Of a stretch of 64,000 nt of DNA, positions 53,470-64,000 are shown piece after piece. The notes under the pieces were generated by a model. It was not told where the DNA came from, searched no databases, and was given only the letters and a program-made list of their open reading frames with translations. The position numbers and the translations under genes are program-made. The stretch is from positions 62,001-126,000 of the forward strand of contig CALSFV010000208.1 in NCBI GenBank assembly GCA_943737045.1, in the 5' to 3' direction. Within the stretch, counting starts at the first letter, position 1; the number at the start of each line of letters is the position of its first letter. The DNA comes from Parapristionchus giblindavisi. Taxonomy: Eukaryota > Nematoda > Chromadorea > Rhabditida > Diplogasteridae.

Positions 53470-54517
53470 ATGCAAGCCCCTTCGAACCCCATCACTGATA
53501 CCTCGAACAAGTTCGATCTTCTGCCCAAGAATCTCGACCATCAGGTAATCATGCCAACTATACTTTCTGGTTATTTATTTTAGTCTCATACTGTTCAGAA
53601 AATACTGCAAACATACCGTTCATTTTGTAGGCAATATTGGAAATCTATGCTTCCGGGTATCAACGCTCAATTTGTATTTAGGAAAATATAATTTATTTAA
53701 TGGAATAAACAGATTCCGCTTTGCAGGTGATTCTTCGTGCAGCATTCGGTGTTCATTTTCTCTTTACCTCTCTTGTATATCTATCCGCATGGACGCCCAA
53801 TGTCTACGCTTACTATAATGGATTTCTAATTGCTGGCTTCTGGATTGCGTCTACAACAATTCATATTGATCTCGCTCTACTCAAGCTAATGTATGTCCCC
53901 GGGTCTCAAATCTCACGCTCTCATCTATCTCTTCTTTCTTTCGTTTCTCTCTAATTATCTTCACTTCAGGGCGATGGAAGCTGCCTCTTCTCTGCTTGAT
54001 ATCTTCGTCATTGCCATTTACTATAATAAGAGTAGTAAGGAAGGTCGGATAACCAAACTAATATAATAGGCGCAAACTAGAATGCTTTGCAGGACTCGAC
54101 TTCTACTGCTTCCTCGCTTTCGTTGTACAACTTCTTGCAAGATTTGGTGCGATGCTCGGTATTCATCGAATCAGAAAGGTATATTTATATCTGATTTTTT
54201 TGCTATTCAGCATTAAGAGATAGATACGAGTATTTTACAAAAAAATCAAAAATTCCATTTTACAATTAGACATGCAACTATTTACAACGATTTATATGAT
54301 CCAATGAAAAAAGCCTCTACAATAAATTTAGGAGCGTCGAAATGCTGGTATTCGTCCATCAGACAATCCATCATTTTCTAGAATGGATTATCAGCAAGTC
54401 CAATCATCTTCTGTTCAACAACCGAGTGAACATGTTGGATATGACTATCAAGTACCCACTAAGATGGAACCACTCCCAAATTTCGCCCAGGGATTCACTC
54501 AGGGATATCATCAATAA
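53470..54517 (+). CDS. AGTRAP-like four-helix membrane protein
   Basis: Five exons, in phase: 53470-53544, 53727-53890, 53970-54034, 54093-54178, 54332-54517; about 191 residues (human AGTRAP is 159). After a soluble 25-residue start there are four predicted helices: AAFGVHFLFTSLVYLS, NGFLIAGFWIAS with TIHIDLALLKLM, AASSLLDIFVIAIYY and FYCFLAFVVQLLARFGAMLG. The SLLDIFVIAIYY segment corresponds to the FLDIxxISIFY core of the type-1 angiotensin II receptor-associated protein family, and RIRKERRN to its post-TM basic stretch. The C-terminal 60 residues are polar and Gln/Tyr/Pro-rich. The family regulates receptor internalisation; with no angiotensin receptor in nematodes the partner is unknown. 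The polyadenylation signal AATAAA at 54513-54518 overlaps the stop codon, so it is either unused or the 3' UTR is extremely short. Confidence 0.75.
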
Positions 54518-55989
54518 AATTATTATTAATGACACAACTACATTTTTATTTGTTATAAATATTATAATTATTTTATTGTAGACTATTAGTTGTATTAATA
54601 GAAATGAAATTCAACAAAGTGATACTTTTCCGCTTCACTCAACTATATTCATTCAGAGATTCGTTTCTTGACTTGTAATTACGTCAAATAATGTCATATT
54701 ATTGTATATAAAATAAGACATAAAAATGTTAATAGAACAGCTATCCTTGGGTGTTGTGTATCGAGTGTAGCGAAATGGCCGGTCTCAAAACACAGGCGAC
54801 AAGGACAGCCCTGCTCTCTCATCGGCTGGAACTGTTTGTCCCTTGCTCCTCCTGGCTGCCGATCCGTTCCTCCTTCCGTTGTTCGCTGCTTGACCATCTA
54901 CAATAAAAATAATTATATTTATTTAAAAATAGATGATAGCCTGCCGCAATGTTGCGAGGATCATAGATTACCGTCATCCTAGTGAACAAAGCGTTCTCTG
55001 AAAGGCTAGATGCATAGATATGGACCACTCTGCTCCGCAATTTTAGTAGGATAAATAATTTGGTCGAACCTTTTTGAGTGCCTAAAATTTGGCTACAAGA
55101 CAAGCCCCACTATTAAGTTGGGCCAATAATTTGGCGGTTGGCCCTAAATTTGGTTCGAAGTGGGGCTGTTATTTCCTTCAACCATCCTTCCACCTCTCTC
55201 GTTAGTCTTCAAATATGTGACCCCACAAATGTAGGAGGCTCATTAGGCAAAGACTCTTCTTATGATCATGTGTTATTGAATATTTCATTCCTCTTTGTTC
55301 ATTTTATGCATAATTTGCATTTGTAATAGTTTAGTCTCCATATGCATATGCAGCTGAAATTATCATACAATACGTGCTATCATTCTTGTTCACTTCATTT
55401 TATTTTTCGGTCATCTTGTACATTCTTCCATGCATTTGTTTCCATATTTTTACACATTTTTCTTGTCCCATAGTTCTTCAAATGCTGTTACATGTCGTGA
55501 TATGAGTTTTAATGTGAGTTTTAAGTTTTGAAGTTAATGTTCTGACCATGCTCTCGCATGTTTTTACTCTTTTCTCATTGCTTCGCTTCTTCAAATGCAC
55601 GAAACGAAAATGAGCATTACTCCAGAAGCGTAGATCACCTCACAGAAGTGTGTGAATCCAGGGTCGAAGTAGATCAAAGATCAGTCACTCCGTAACTATA
55701 ATTTAGCTCTCGAATCCTTAAACTAGGCTGTCCCTTTTACCAGAGCACTCCGACTCCCTATATCTCTTCAAAGGTTCCACCCTCCATTCTGGGCTTCTGG
55801 AGTAGTGCCCGAAAATGATCTTGTTGTTTGAATAAACCAGAAAGTGTTGCCATAACGGAGACTTTTCAGTTATCATATTGTGTGCATATTTGTATGAATT
55901 AAAGTGTATCTCAGCTGAAGCGTGAATCCGTGTTCATGAAGCTCAGCAATCCGCTTGATGACATACGTGAAGTCAAAGGAGGGAATTGA

Positions 55990-56023
55990 CTGTGGCGTTT
56001 ACCAAAACACCAAAACGCCACAG
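55990..56023. repeat. Short perfect hairpin
   Basis: CTGTGGCGTTT and AAACGCCACAG form 11 base pairs around a 12-base loop. Confidence 0.7.
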
Positions 56024-56262
56024 CCCTCACGTTTGTCGGACAAAGGGCGTACCAAGCTTCATGGATACGACCACTGTTGCAGCCGACATGCCGACGTGAG
56101 ATGATCTTCGACGGCGTCACTACCCAGTTCTGGAGCGAGACATTCTGGTACGCCGACCTTGTGAATCTCGTTTCTACTCGAAAATAGACTTTCAGGATGT
56201 CTCGTTCTAGAATGGGTATTGTCTATACGACTTACGTCTCATCTATTATATAATAAATGTAC

Positions 56263-56327
56263 TACTCTTGAAGGTGCGATCATCTATATGTTTCCTGGTC
56301 AGATAGATGATCGCACCTTCAAGAGTA
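56263..56327. repeat. Perfect 25-bp stem hairpin
   Basis: 56263-56287 is the exact complement of 56303-56327, with a 15-base loop (ATGTTTCCTGGTCAG). The size is like a microRNA precursor but the stem has no mismatch. No flanking target duplication stands out. Confidence 0.85.
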
Positions 56328-56709
56328 ATCTCTTTGAGTAAGGAAAAGAATAATTATAATTACAGTTCAAAAGTTGCGAAAAGCAGAGAAAAAAGGAGAA
56401 AATTCTATGCTTTTAGCACAGTCTCTCCTGTTTCTAGTTTCGTAACTTTTGTGCTTCAGAGAGAACTTTTGCGACAAAACAAAACAAAATCAAAATAATC
56501 TAATCTATTATAATTTCGCACCACTCAAGTCGACGTCATTATCGTTCACAAGAAGTGCTTAATCATCGTCTATGATGATCTACTCGAGGGACTTTTGCTC
56601 GTGCACACTCTATTGAAGGCGGCAAATTTAAGGCTAGATTTTGCAATGGCTTATCTGACTTTTTTCTAGCGTGACACCAACGTTATCTGACTCCGTCCGT
56701 ATAAATATA

Positions 56710-56805
56710 CCGTTTGCTGAGAAACGTGACGTCATAAGCCTTGGGAGGGGGATTTTAGCAAACGACTCCGTCTACGGCTTTGACGCCACATTTCTCGGCA
56801 AACGG
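56710..56805. repeat. Imperfect 30-bp inverted repeat
   Basis: CCGTTTGCTGAGAAACGTGA at 56710 pairs with TTTCTCGGCAAACGG ending at 56805; about 25 of 30 positions match, spacer 35 bases. Confidence 0.65.
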
Positions 56806-57005
56806 TTTTCCAGCATTTTTTAACGTTCTTTTCCACAATTCTCTTCACTCTTCGCAACTTTTCGTTGGCAAAGCTCTGCGAAAGTGCAAAATGAGGGTGT
56901 TGCAAAGGTAAAATCGTTGTACCTATTGCAATTTATCATTCTTGTGTTGGAATCGTCGTTTGGTCATGATCGTAGATGGCGTCTCCAGAAAGACTTCGTC
57001 ATTTA

Positions 57006-57497
57006 CAGCCCCGCAGAATCTCCTTTCGTGCATGTGATCCCGGGGATCCCGGGGATCCCCCCGTGCTCCTCGAATTATTGTGCTTTCAATAATGAATATC
57101 AGGTGTGACAATTGTTACTATTGTTTTCCTCTTTACTTGAACTATTTCATCAAGGAAAGTTTGGAATTTTTGAAAGCTTGTCAACTAAATTGTGCTAAGA
57201 AATAGAAACGACGAAAAAGTCACTTTGAGATTGATAAAGCCGAACGGTGCGCGAGTTCTTCAATATTATTGCGCGGCATTTGCAAAAAAAAATTAATATT
57301 TTCAATATTTGTTCTCGGGATACGTAATCGATAAAATTCCAAACTTTCCTTGATAAAATAGGTCACGTAAAGAGCAAAACAATAGTAACAATTGCAACAC
57401 CTGATATTCAATATTGAAAGCACCATAATTTGAGGAGCACGGGGGGATCCCGGGGATCCCCGGGATCACATGCACGAAAGGAGATTCTGCGGGGCTG
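57006..57497. mobile_element. MITE of the CAGYCCCGCAGA family, 492 bp
   Basis: The ends CAGCCCCGCAGAATCTCC and complement are flanked by TA (57004-57005, 57498-57499). Next to the ends is a GATCCCGGGGATCC block that is palindromic by itself. Arms pair over most of the length; no coding capacity. Same ends as the 2977-6019 foldback. Confidence 0.9.
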
Positions 57498-58261
57498 TAC
57501 TCAAGATCTGCACTGCGTGCGTCTGAATTTAAGGATGATGATTAAGGAAGTTGCTGCACCGTCTGTTAGGAATCTTTTATCTTTGTTCGGTCTTCTCCCG
57601 CTCGCGAAGGCTTCCGGTTCTTCTCTTTTCAGGAAATAATAAAGATTTTGGGTTGTGCCCACATTATGTGTAGGGTGCCCAAGCCCGCGAAGTTAAATGG
57701 GCGGAGTCAGAAATGTTATATATGCATAGTCTCTGCGAAAGACGTGACTGAGTATATGTGAATCGTTTGGCATATAAACGGATAAGAGCTCGAACGGTCA
57801 ATCCATTCAGTTGGTCTGCAGTAAAGTTCCCAATTTCTCAAAAATATCCGATTTCCAATTTCACTTCCCAAAAAGGGCAAAAGAGGAACCCATCTCTAAT
57901 ACACTGCTATATTTTTGCTATTAATGGTTAGTCTGGTAGAGAGATGTAGAAAACACTAAAAAGTTAAAGTCTGCGACCATACCTCTCTCAGACGCGTGGA
58001 CAATAAAATGTTAAAATGTTATCCATTCAATTGTCTGAAGTTTTCAATACGTGTTCCAAGGAGACTAAATGCTTGGCCAAAAATAAAAATATATTTATTA
58101 ATTTTATAACTAAGCTTAGTCCATTGCAACACCTCAAAATAATTAAAGGAGTTATCGGGAGGTGCGCGCTCTCATCACGATTGTTGGCATACGGTAGACA
58201 CTTGCGATTTGGATCTTTGCCAACACTGCACCACACCACACTTCGTTTCTTGTTTTCTTCG

Positions 58262-61200
58262 ATGGATTCTTCTACAATTCTTAGTTTGGTGAGTTATAAT
58301 TCATTTGTAATTAGTCTAACATATACATATTGCAGAAATCCGGTGGAACGAGTCCTCTCGATTTCGTTCAGAGACTCTGTTCTCTTGACTTGAATGGAGA
58401 ACAACGAAGAACGGCTCTCGGCCAAGGTTTGATCATTATAAGTCCTCTATTTCTCGAAACTCCATTTCGATTTCAGCCTTGAATTCAATTGAGTCCGAAT
58501 ATTCCTCCCAGGCAGCGGATTTGTCCAGGAGAAAGAAGGAATTGCAAGAGACGAAGTACAAGTAAGTGTGCTGATTGGTTGATAGGGATATGATTACAGT
58601 CCCGCAGAGTCTCCCCCTTAACAAAAGATCTCCGAGAGTCTCGGAGATCTCCTGGTGTCTCCGTCCCTGCTTTGCACTGCTCGCTTTATATAACGTTTGC
58701 CAAATACGTTTTCTGAGAGCCATTTAGTGATGTGCACCCAATGACCAAGAAAAAAACATAAAAATATTTTAAATTAATTAGAAATTAATTTTAAAAATAC
58801 AACCGCGACGCATGTGTTACGTGCGTCGCGGTCGAATTCTTCCAGTTCATATTTATGATTGATTAATTTAAAAATCATTATTGATTAATTTAAAACATAT
58901 TTTTATATTTTTGTTTGTTCATTGGATGTACATCACCAAATGGTTTCCCAAAGACATAATTGGAACACGTCATATAAATCTAGCAGGGTAGGAGACACCA
59001 GGAGATCTCCGAGACACTCGGAGATCTTTTGTTAAGGGGGAGACTCTGCGGGACTGTATGTGAATATTCTATCATTGTATTGTATTGTAGGTATGAAAAC
59101 CTTGCCGAATTGGCTGAATCCATGTCTCATCTTCAGGAATCCATTGATGATCACAGGAGACAGGTTTGATTAGTTGCAGTATCATTGTTTACGGAGGATG
59201 TAGTAGACATAAATATATCCTGCAGTAGCAGATGACAAAGATTGTGAAATGAATGACTATTGAAATGTTTTTACACGATAATGACTATTTTTGTTTAGTT
59301 GAAACACAGTGAGACATCGCTTACATCGACCGGAAATGTGCTCGAGTATGATGCGGCCAAGAACAGGAGCAATAAACTTATCCAGATCATAACGGTTCGC
59401 TGTATTTCTTTGCCTTAAATATGTTGAACACAAGAACTTTAATGTTCGAGCTTCAAAGTTAGAAACGTTGGAATATAAAAACAACGGTACTTGGTATCTA
59501 TTTCGTCATCTACGATACTCACCAGTTTTCTGAGTGAATGGTATTCAGGCCCAAATGCAGTATGAGAGAGCGAAGGAAGCATTGAAGGACGCTAATGGAG
59601 AAGAACCATCAAAGAGATTGGCGTATATTGTGGACTTACAGAATGCTCATCAGACTCTGCAAATGGTGCGTATTATATATAATGTTTGTCCAATAATTGT
59701 AATTGCTATATATTTCTTATCATTTTGAAAGTAAGATTCCGTAAAATCGTACTGTTATACAAAGATATGCGATGTAGTGAAGTGTTCGAAGCGATCATGC
59801 ATTGTTTTCTCGCAGCATCTCCCGAATTCAACGGTGAATCAAGAATTGGAAGAGCTCAAGGACGGATTTCTTGCGTGGCAAGGAGCAGCTCTTGTCTTTG
59901 CCATACAACAAGCAGACTATAATAAATTACTCGACATCCAAAAAATCTATCAGAGTCTGTCTAGACAAGACGGTTAGTTACTCTTTCACTAAAGGAGAAT
60001 TATTATGGATTTATTGTTCTCTCTGTGTCACGTTATGATCGTGCGTTGGCATGATGTATCATAAATATGATCATACATTTTCGGTGCTATCACCGATTTA
60101 TTTTTATATAGTGGGTCGATGTAGAAAAATCGTTATTTTTCGCTTAAATTGTAATCTTTCATATAAAAATGAGCTTTATATAGTGGGTCGACCCTGAAAA
60201 CGAGCCGTATATAGTGGCTCAATCCTCACATTGTGAGGGTATGAAAATGTATGAATATGATGTAAAGATTCTTACCCACGACGCATAAGAAAATTATATT
60301 AAATATTGAATTGTATGAAAATATATTGTGTGCCAATGATCATGACGTGATGCAGACAGATATCCAAGATGAATGTGATAATTCGTTGTATTCTCACTAG
60401 TCACTATTCTCTCATTCAGAGTTCACATCAATATTCCGTCGAGTATGTTCATCTCGTCTCAAGGATACCGATCTATCATCGATAGATTCCATTCAATCAC
60501 TATTCGCTGTTCTGCTCAGAGAAATTGAGTACATTCTCGATCACTATCTGAGGTAGTCCAGACAATCCTCTGACTATTCTATTATCCTTGCTTGCAGTGT
60601 TATCCGTCGATTCCAAGATGAGACTGAAGCAAATGCCATCATCACGAAATCGGTAACGGAGGGTCTCGAGGTATAATAACAATTCCAGTATATTATTATG
60701 GTCTTTCTCTGTTCGTAATGGTCGTGTTTTCATCGCAGAGTAATGATTAAATTTTCCATTTCAGTCACTTAATCTATCAACCACCCTATCTTCACTGATT
60801 GGAGAACACGAAGATCCCATAATATTGTGTTCTACTCTCAAGAATATCTTCAATGACCTGAAAGAGAAGTTTAGTCAGGATTCGGGACGGGTGTTGTTCA
60901 CTGATATCATGCTAATTCTCAAGGTTGGTCTGTTATATTGTGAGAATTACCAAATATACATGTCATTGATAAAGTATCGGTGTGTTATCGGATACAACTA
61001 GTATATGGTACATTATAAGCTACCACTAATAACTAAGTTGTCATCTTTCACATTTCATCGTCTTTTCTGTGGTTCTCTTGTCGGATTAGACAGTTATTTA
61101 ACCTTACCTGTTATAGGAGAAGGCTCTAAAGAGCATGGAAGCTCCTCTGCGATCAGCTTTCACTAACATGACGCTCAATAAAGTCAACGGACTAGAATTG

Positions 61201-62882
61201 GTAATTCAGTTTACGACAAGAGTTAATATAAGAGTTATATCTTAATATAATATCTTTTCGAGTTAATTACAGTTAATGAATCATTTTCTGCTTTATTTAA
61301 CATCTTACGTCCTTTGAAGAAGGGCTCTTCTCATCGGCAACACGTCGATAATCTCAATACATTCGTCATTGAAATGATGCAGTTACTAGATGATGTAGTC
61401 AAGAATTCAATCTTCTTGTATGGAGAAAACGATGCTGCCAAAGTGTACAAACAAGCGTTAGAGGTAATCCTTATTCCAGACATAATCATCATCGATCTGT
61501 TTTTTTATTTAGCGTTGCTTGGAGAATTTCGGTACAAAGTTGAAGGCATGGGAGTATTTCAAGTCGAGTAGTGGACAACTACGATCGGTTAGTTGATACC
61601 AAAGCATCATAAGAGAGTGTAACAGAAAAGTAGCTTTCATCGATGATGTCGTTGCGGACTGAATACCAGATGTAGTATGGAATTTCGTATAATTTTTAAG
61701 TGCTGTACAGGTTGATGATCTCTTCCTTGTATGCTCCGCTTCTGGTCATATCGTCAATGTACTACAGGAACTGAAGAAGATGGTCGATACAGGTACTCTC
61801 CGTATACTTTTGGAATGACCTACACAATCTCCCGTTGCAGACGATTTCAAGCTGAACCTGAAGACATTCACTCGATTCAACACACAGAGTTGCGATAGAA
61901 TACTCAAGAGAGCAGCAGAAAGTGTAGTCGACAAGATGACAGAATCTATCGAAAAGATTGTGGGAATATTTGATAATACATGTATTAACTAGCAACATAA
62001 GTCTTGTTGATTTTGATAGTTATGTGTTTGCACTTTTGTTGCTCGCTTAATTTTCTTCAACACGGCATACCTCAATACCTTGGAATAATAATAATGATAG
62101 TGAGCATAATGATAGCAATAATAAGAATTGCAGAAGAAGGACGAAACGGACGACACCCACACTCGATCTCTGCCTCTATTCAGTATCTCTCCTCATGAAT
62201 ATATGACTAATGCAGGACAGGTTAGATATATTCTTGCATTTACCCTGTAGCCCGCTATTTCGGTATTGACGTTATAACTTAGACACGAAGGGGAGACTGG
62301 CATTAAAGGTTTCCATGTTGTTAATCATCTCTTCAATTTCAGGATCTTCTCCATCTATTTCACAAATTTGAACAGTTCTTCCTTGATGATAATGTACTGA
62401 ATGCATTCCATGTTGCACTCAAAAAGAAGATGGAAGGTAGCTAATATTTTTACGAATTATTTTCATCTTTGAATAACTGATTAGTTGATGTCTAACATCC
62501 GCATCGTTAGTCTTACCAATGTATCTTACATTCCTAGGTGATGAAATTCTTAAATGTATCATATCTGATGTTTCGTACAAAATCGTGGCTGAATACGTCG
62601 ATACTATTGGAGATATCTCACAACTGAAACATGCTCATGCTAAGCAATTCCTTGTCGATTCAAGTACGTACTTCATTTAAGCATTTAACCAACTTTGCCT
62701 TCTAAAATGAGTCAACAAACACCTTGTGAAATATTTACGGAAATTATACTTAAACTAATTATATAATCATATCTCTTTCAGTGTTCTTGAAGGATGCTTT
62801 GTTTGACCTACGATATGATAATCTGGATGAGCTCAATAAATTGGAAGAAGAATTGAGAAAAGTTGTCGATGCCAAGAAATGA
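58262..62882 (+). CDS. cogc-7-like: COG7-like Golgi tethering complex subunit
   Basis: Eighteen phase-consistent exons: 58262-58288, 58336-58426, 58477-58561, 59091-59163, 59299-59394, 59549-59665, 59816-59972, 60420-60552, 60598-60670, 60765-60923, 61117-61200, 61320-61463, 61513-61587, 61711-61792, 61841-61959, 62343-62436, 62538-62663, 62782-62882; about 610 residues. All-helical, with an N-terminal coiled coil (LSRRKKELQETKYKYENLAE ... SLTSTGNVLEYDAAKNRSNK), then a segment resembling COG7 (AKEALKDANG, LAYIVDLQNAHQTLQ, LEELKDGFLAW) and a C-terminal AKQFLVDSMFLKDALFDL like the COG7 AKQLATDIDYLxxVMDAL. Human COG7 is 770 residues, so it is short. COG tethers retrograde vesicles at the Golgi. 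Other CATCHR-type tether subunits (COG5, COG6, COG8) cannot be excluded. Intron 3 carries a MITE. The donor at 61960 (GTGGGA) is weak. AATAAA at 63035-63040. Confidence 0.55.
58597..59056. mobile_element. MITE of the CAGYCCCGCAGA family, 460 bp, in a COG7-like intron
   Basis: The ends CAGTCCCGCAGAGTCTCC and complement are flanked by TA (58595-58596, 59057-59058). Subterminal TCTCCGAGAGTCTCGGAGATC is itself a small palindrome. The centre has ACGCATGTGTTACGTGCGTCG, also self-complementary. It begins about 35 bp after the exon 3 donor and ends about 34 bp before exon 4. Confidence 0.92.
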
Positions 62883-64000
62883 GAAAACTTTGTACATTTT
62901 GATAGTATGCATAAGAATATATAATGATTCGATGTTGTTAATTTATTGAATGGGACTGTAATACATATATGCTACATACAACATAAATTATGTATAGTAT
63001 TTCATAATTTAATGGTTAATGAACGTAACTGGTGAATAAATTATATGTGGCTAAACACCGTATCATGATATACATAAACATGACACACCTAAATACGATG
63101 TCATACTAATAGATAGTACGACATAGTATTTTCATCTGCTAGGTAGGCAATTCGAGGCCTTCATTCAGTCCGGAGGGTCTAATCTATACTTCGGACCTAC
63201 TTTATGATGATGAAGAAGAGCTATGAAAGTAGTTTCATATAAAAAAAAGCTAGATATAGTATTGATTCCAAGATAGGAAGTGGTTCCGTCTCAGTGTTAG
63301 ATCAGTGATAGAGTGGCCAGATGATCAGACTAGATCGATGGGCAGAGACGCAAAGAGTCATCGCGCGCACTGAACTTGATATACCACCACTGTTGAGAAG
63401 GGCGGGCGGGGAACTTCACTGATTTTGCACAAAAAAAATTAAAAATATTAATTTTGATAAAATAAAGACTCTAAATGGTTCTAATAATTCTCCTGGCTCA
63501 GATTTCGTATAAAAAAGTCGAAATAACTGCGAAAGAAAAGATTACTGACGGCCAGAAATGTACTTTCTAAATGTATTTAGAAAGCCCATAAATGAATTTA
63601 GTTGATAAAGCTGAGTAGGATGCGCAAACCAATATTTATGATCACCTGCTATAACTGTAATAAATAGAACTGGCAAGGCCAGCTACAGTACTTGAGAAAA
63701 AATCAGAATGGCTAATTAAGATAGGGCTATTTTCAGCGATGTGTATACAAGATTGCTCTTTTGGAAAAAATTATATTTTTGCGACTTTGGAATCCTTTAA
63801 ATTGACGCTTAATAATAGTATGATCGTGGTAGATTCTATAACTACAGTAAAATCTCCGCCAGATCTCAGTGACCGTATGCTTATAATTTCTAATACTAGG
63901 GTTAGTTTTTCAGTGTGTATTATTATTTTAGATCATTAATTTTATTCCATTTTGACTGCACATACAAACTTGTAAGATTCATTGTATCAAGAAAATATGT
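62883..64000. other. 3' flank of the COG7-like gene, no gene seen
   Basis: AT-rich. A polyadenylation signal lies at 63035-63040. The 66-codon frame at 63739-63939 has no splice signals or similarity. Confidence 0.45.

Larger units (their letters stand above)
54518..58261. other. Intergenic stretch with several inverted repeats
   Basis: No supported exon over 3.7 kb. It contains hairpins at 55990-56023, 56263-56327 and 56710-56805 and the element at 57006-57497. GCCCCACT/AGTGGGGC at 55106-55163 can also pair. A reverse-strand frame of 69 codons at 56120-55911 lacks splice signals and family similarity. Confidence 0.45.

Noticed and set aside
54694..55103. Reverse-strand frames of 67 and 94 codons downstream of the AGTRAP-like gene
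   Set aside because: No splice sites in phase and no recognisable motif; left as intergenic.

Overview
This is a piece of a nematode nuclear chromosome. The DNA is AT-rich, the genes are split by many introns (some only 43-45 nt) with GTRAGT donors and TTNCAG acceptors, and several start codons follow a TTTCAG-like acceptor at once, as expected for spliced-leader trans-splicing. A cuticlin almost identical in layout to CUT-1, a SID-1/SIDT channel and an epsinR (RSD-3 type) protein also point to a nematode. I cannot name the species. All exon models were built by hand from splice signals, phase and protein similarity recalled from memory, so single exon ends may be off by a few bases.

Layout. 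1-1880 (-): 5' part of an unrecognised gene. 2772-10492 (-): SID-1/SIDT family channel with 18 exons, whose last intron carries a 3.0 kb foldback transposon. 11298-12706 (-): divergent 14-3-3-like protein. 14809-16180 (+): small unrecognised gene. 16467-19655 (+): tetraspanin. 21294-29226 (-): GW182/TNRC6 (AIN-1 type) protein with the Q-rich helices, the EF-x-PG-x-x-W segment and an RRM-like C-terminus. 31907-36703 (+): epsinR/CLINT1 (RSD-3). 37906-39705 and 40352-42287 (+): a tandem pair of single-pass membrane proteins of unknown family. 43754-45748 (+): cuticlin. 45977-52005 (-): DOK7-like PH-PTB adaptor. 53470-54517 (+): AGTRAP-like membrane protein. 58262-62882 (+): COG7-like Golgi tether subunit.

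Mobile DNA is mostly non-autonomous inverted-repeat elements: three members of one family with CAGYCCCGCAGA ends and TA target sites (2977-6019, 57006-57497, 58597-59056), another TA element (13998-14546), two hAT-type elements with perfect 8-bp target duplications (1015-1492, 20101-20354), two TTAA elements (8723-8841, 36311-36423), a degenerate inverted repeat (40941-41173) and a tRNA-derived sequence. No transposase gene is visible.

How the genes connect: three genes belong to families used in RNA silencing (SID-1-like dsRNA transport, GW182 miRNA effector, epsinR/RSD-3 import of silencing RNA). They lie within about 34 kb but on different strands, so this is a neighbourhood, not an operon. 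The most unusual structure is the foldback element in the SID-1-like gene. Each 1.35-kb arm holds a tandem series of exon-like modules, each bounded by a 3' and a 5' splice site. The arm transcribed first in this gene has them in sense orientation.
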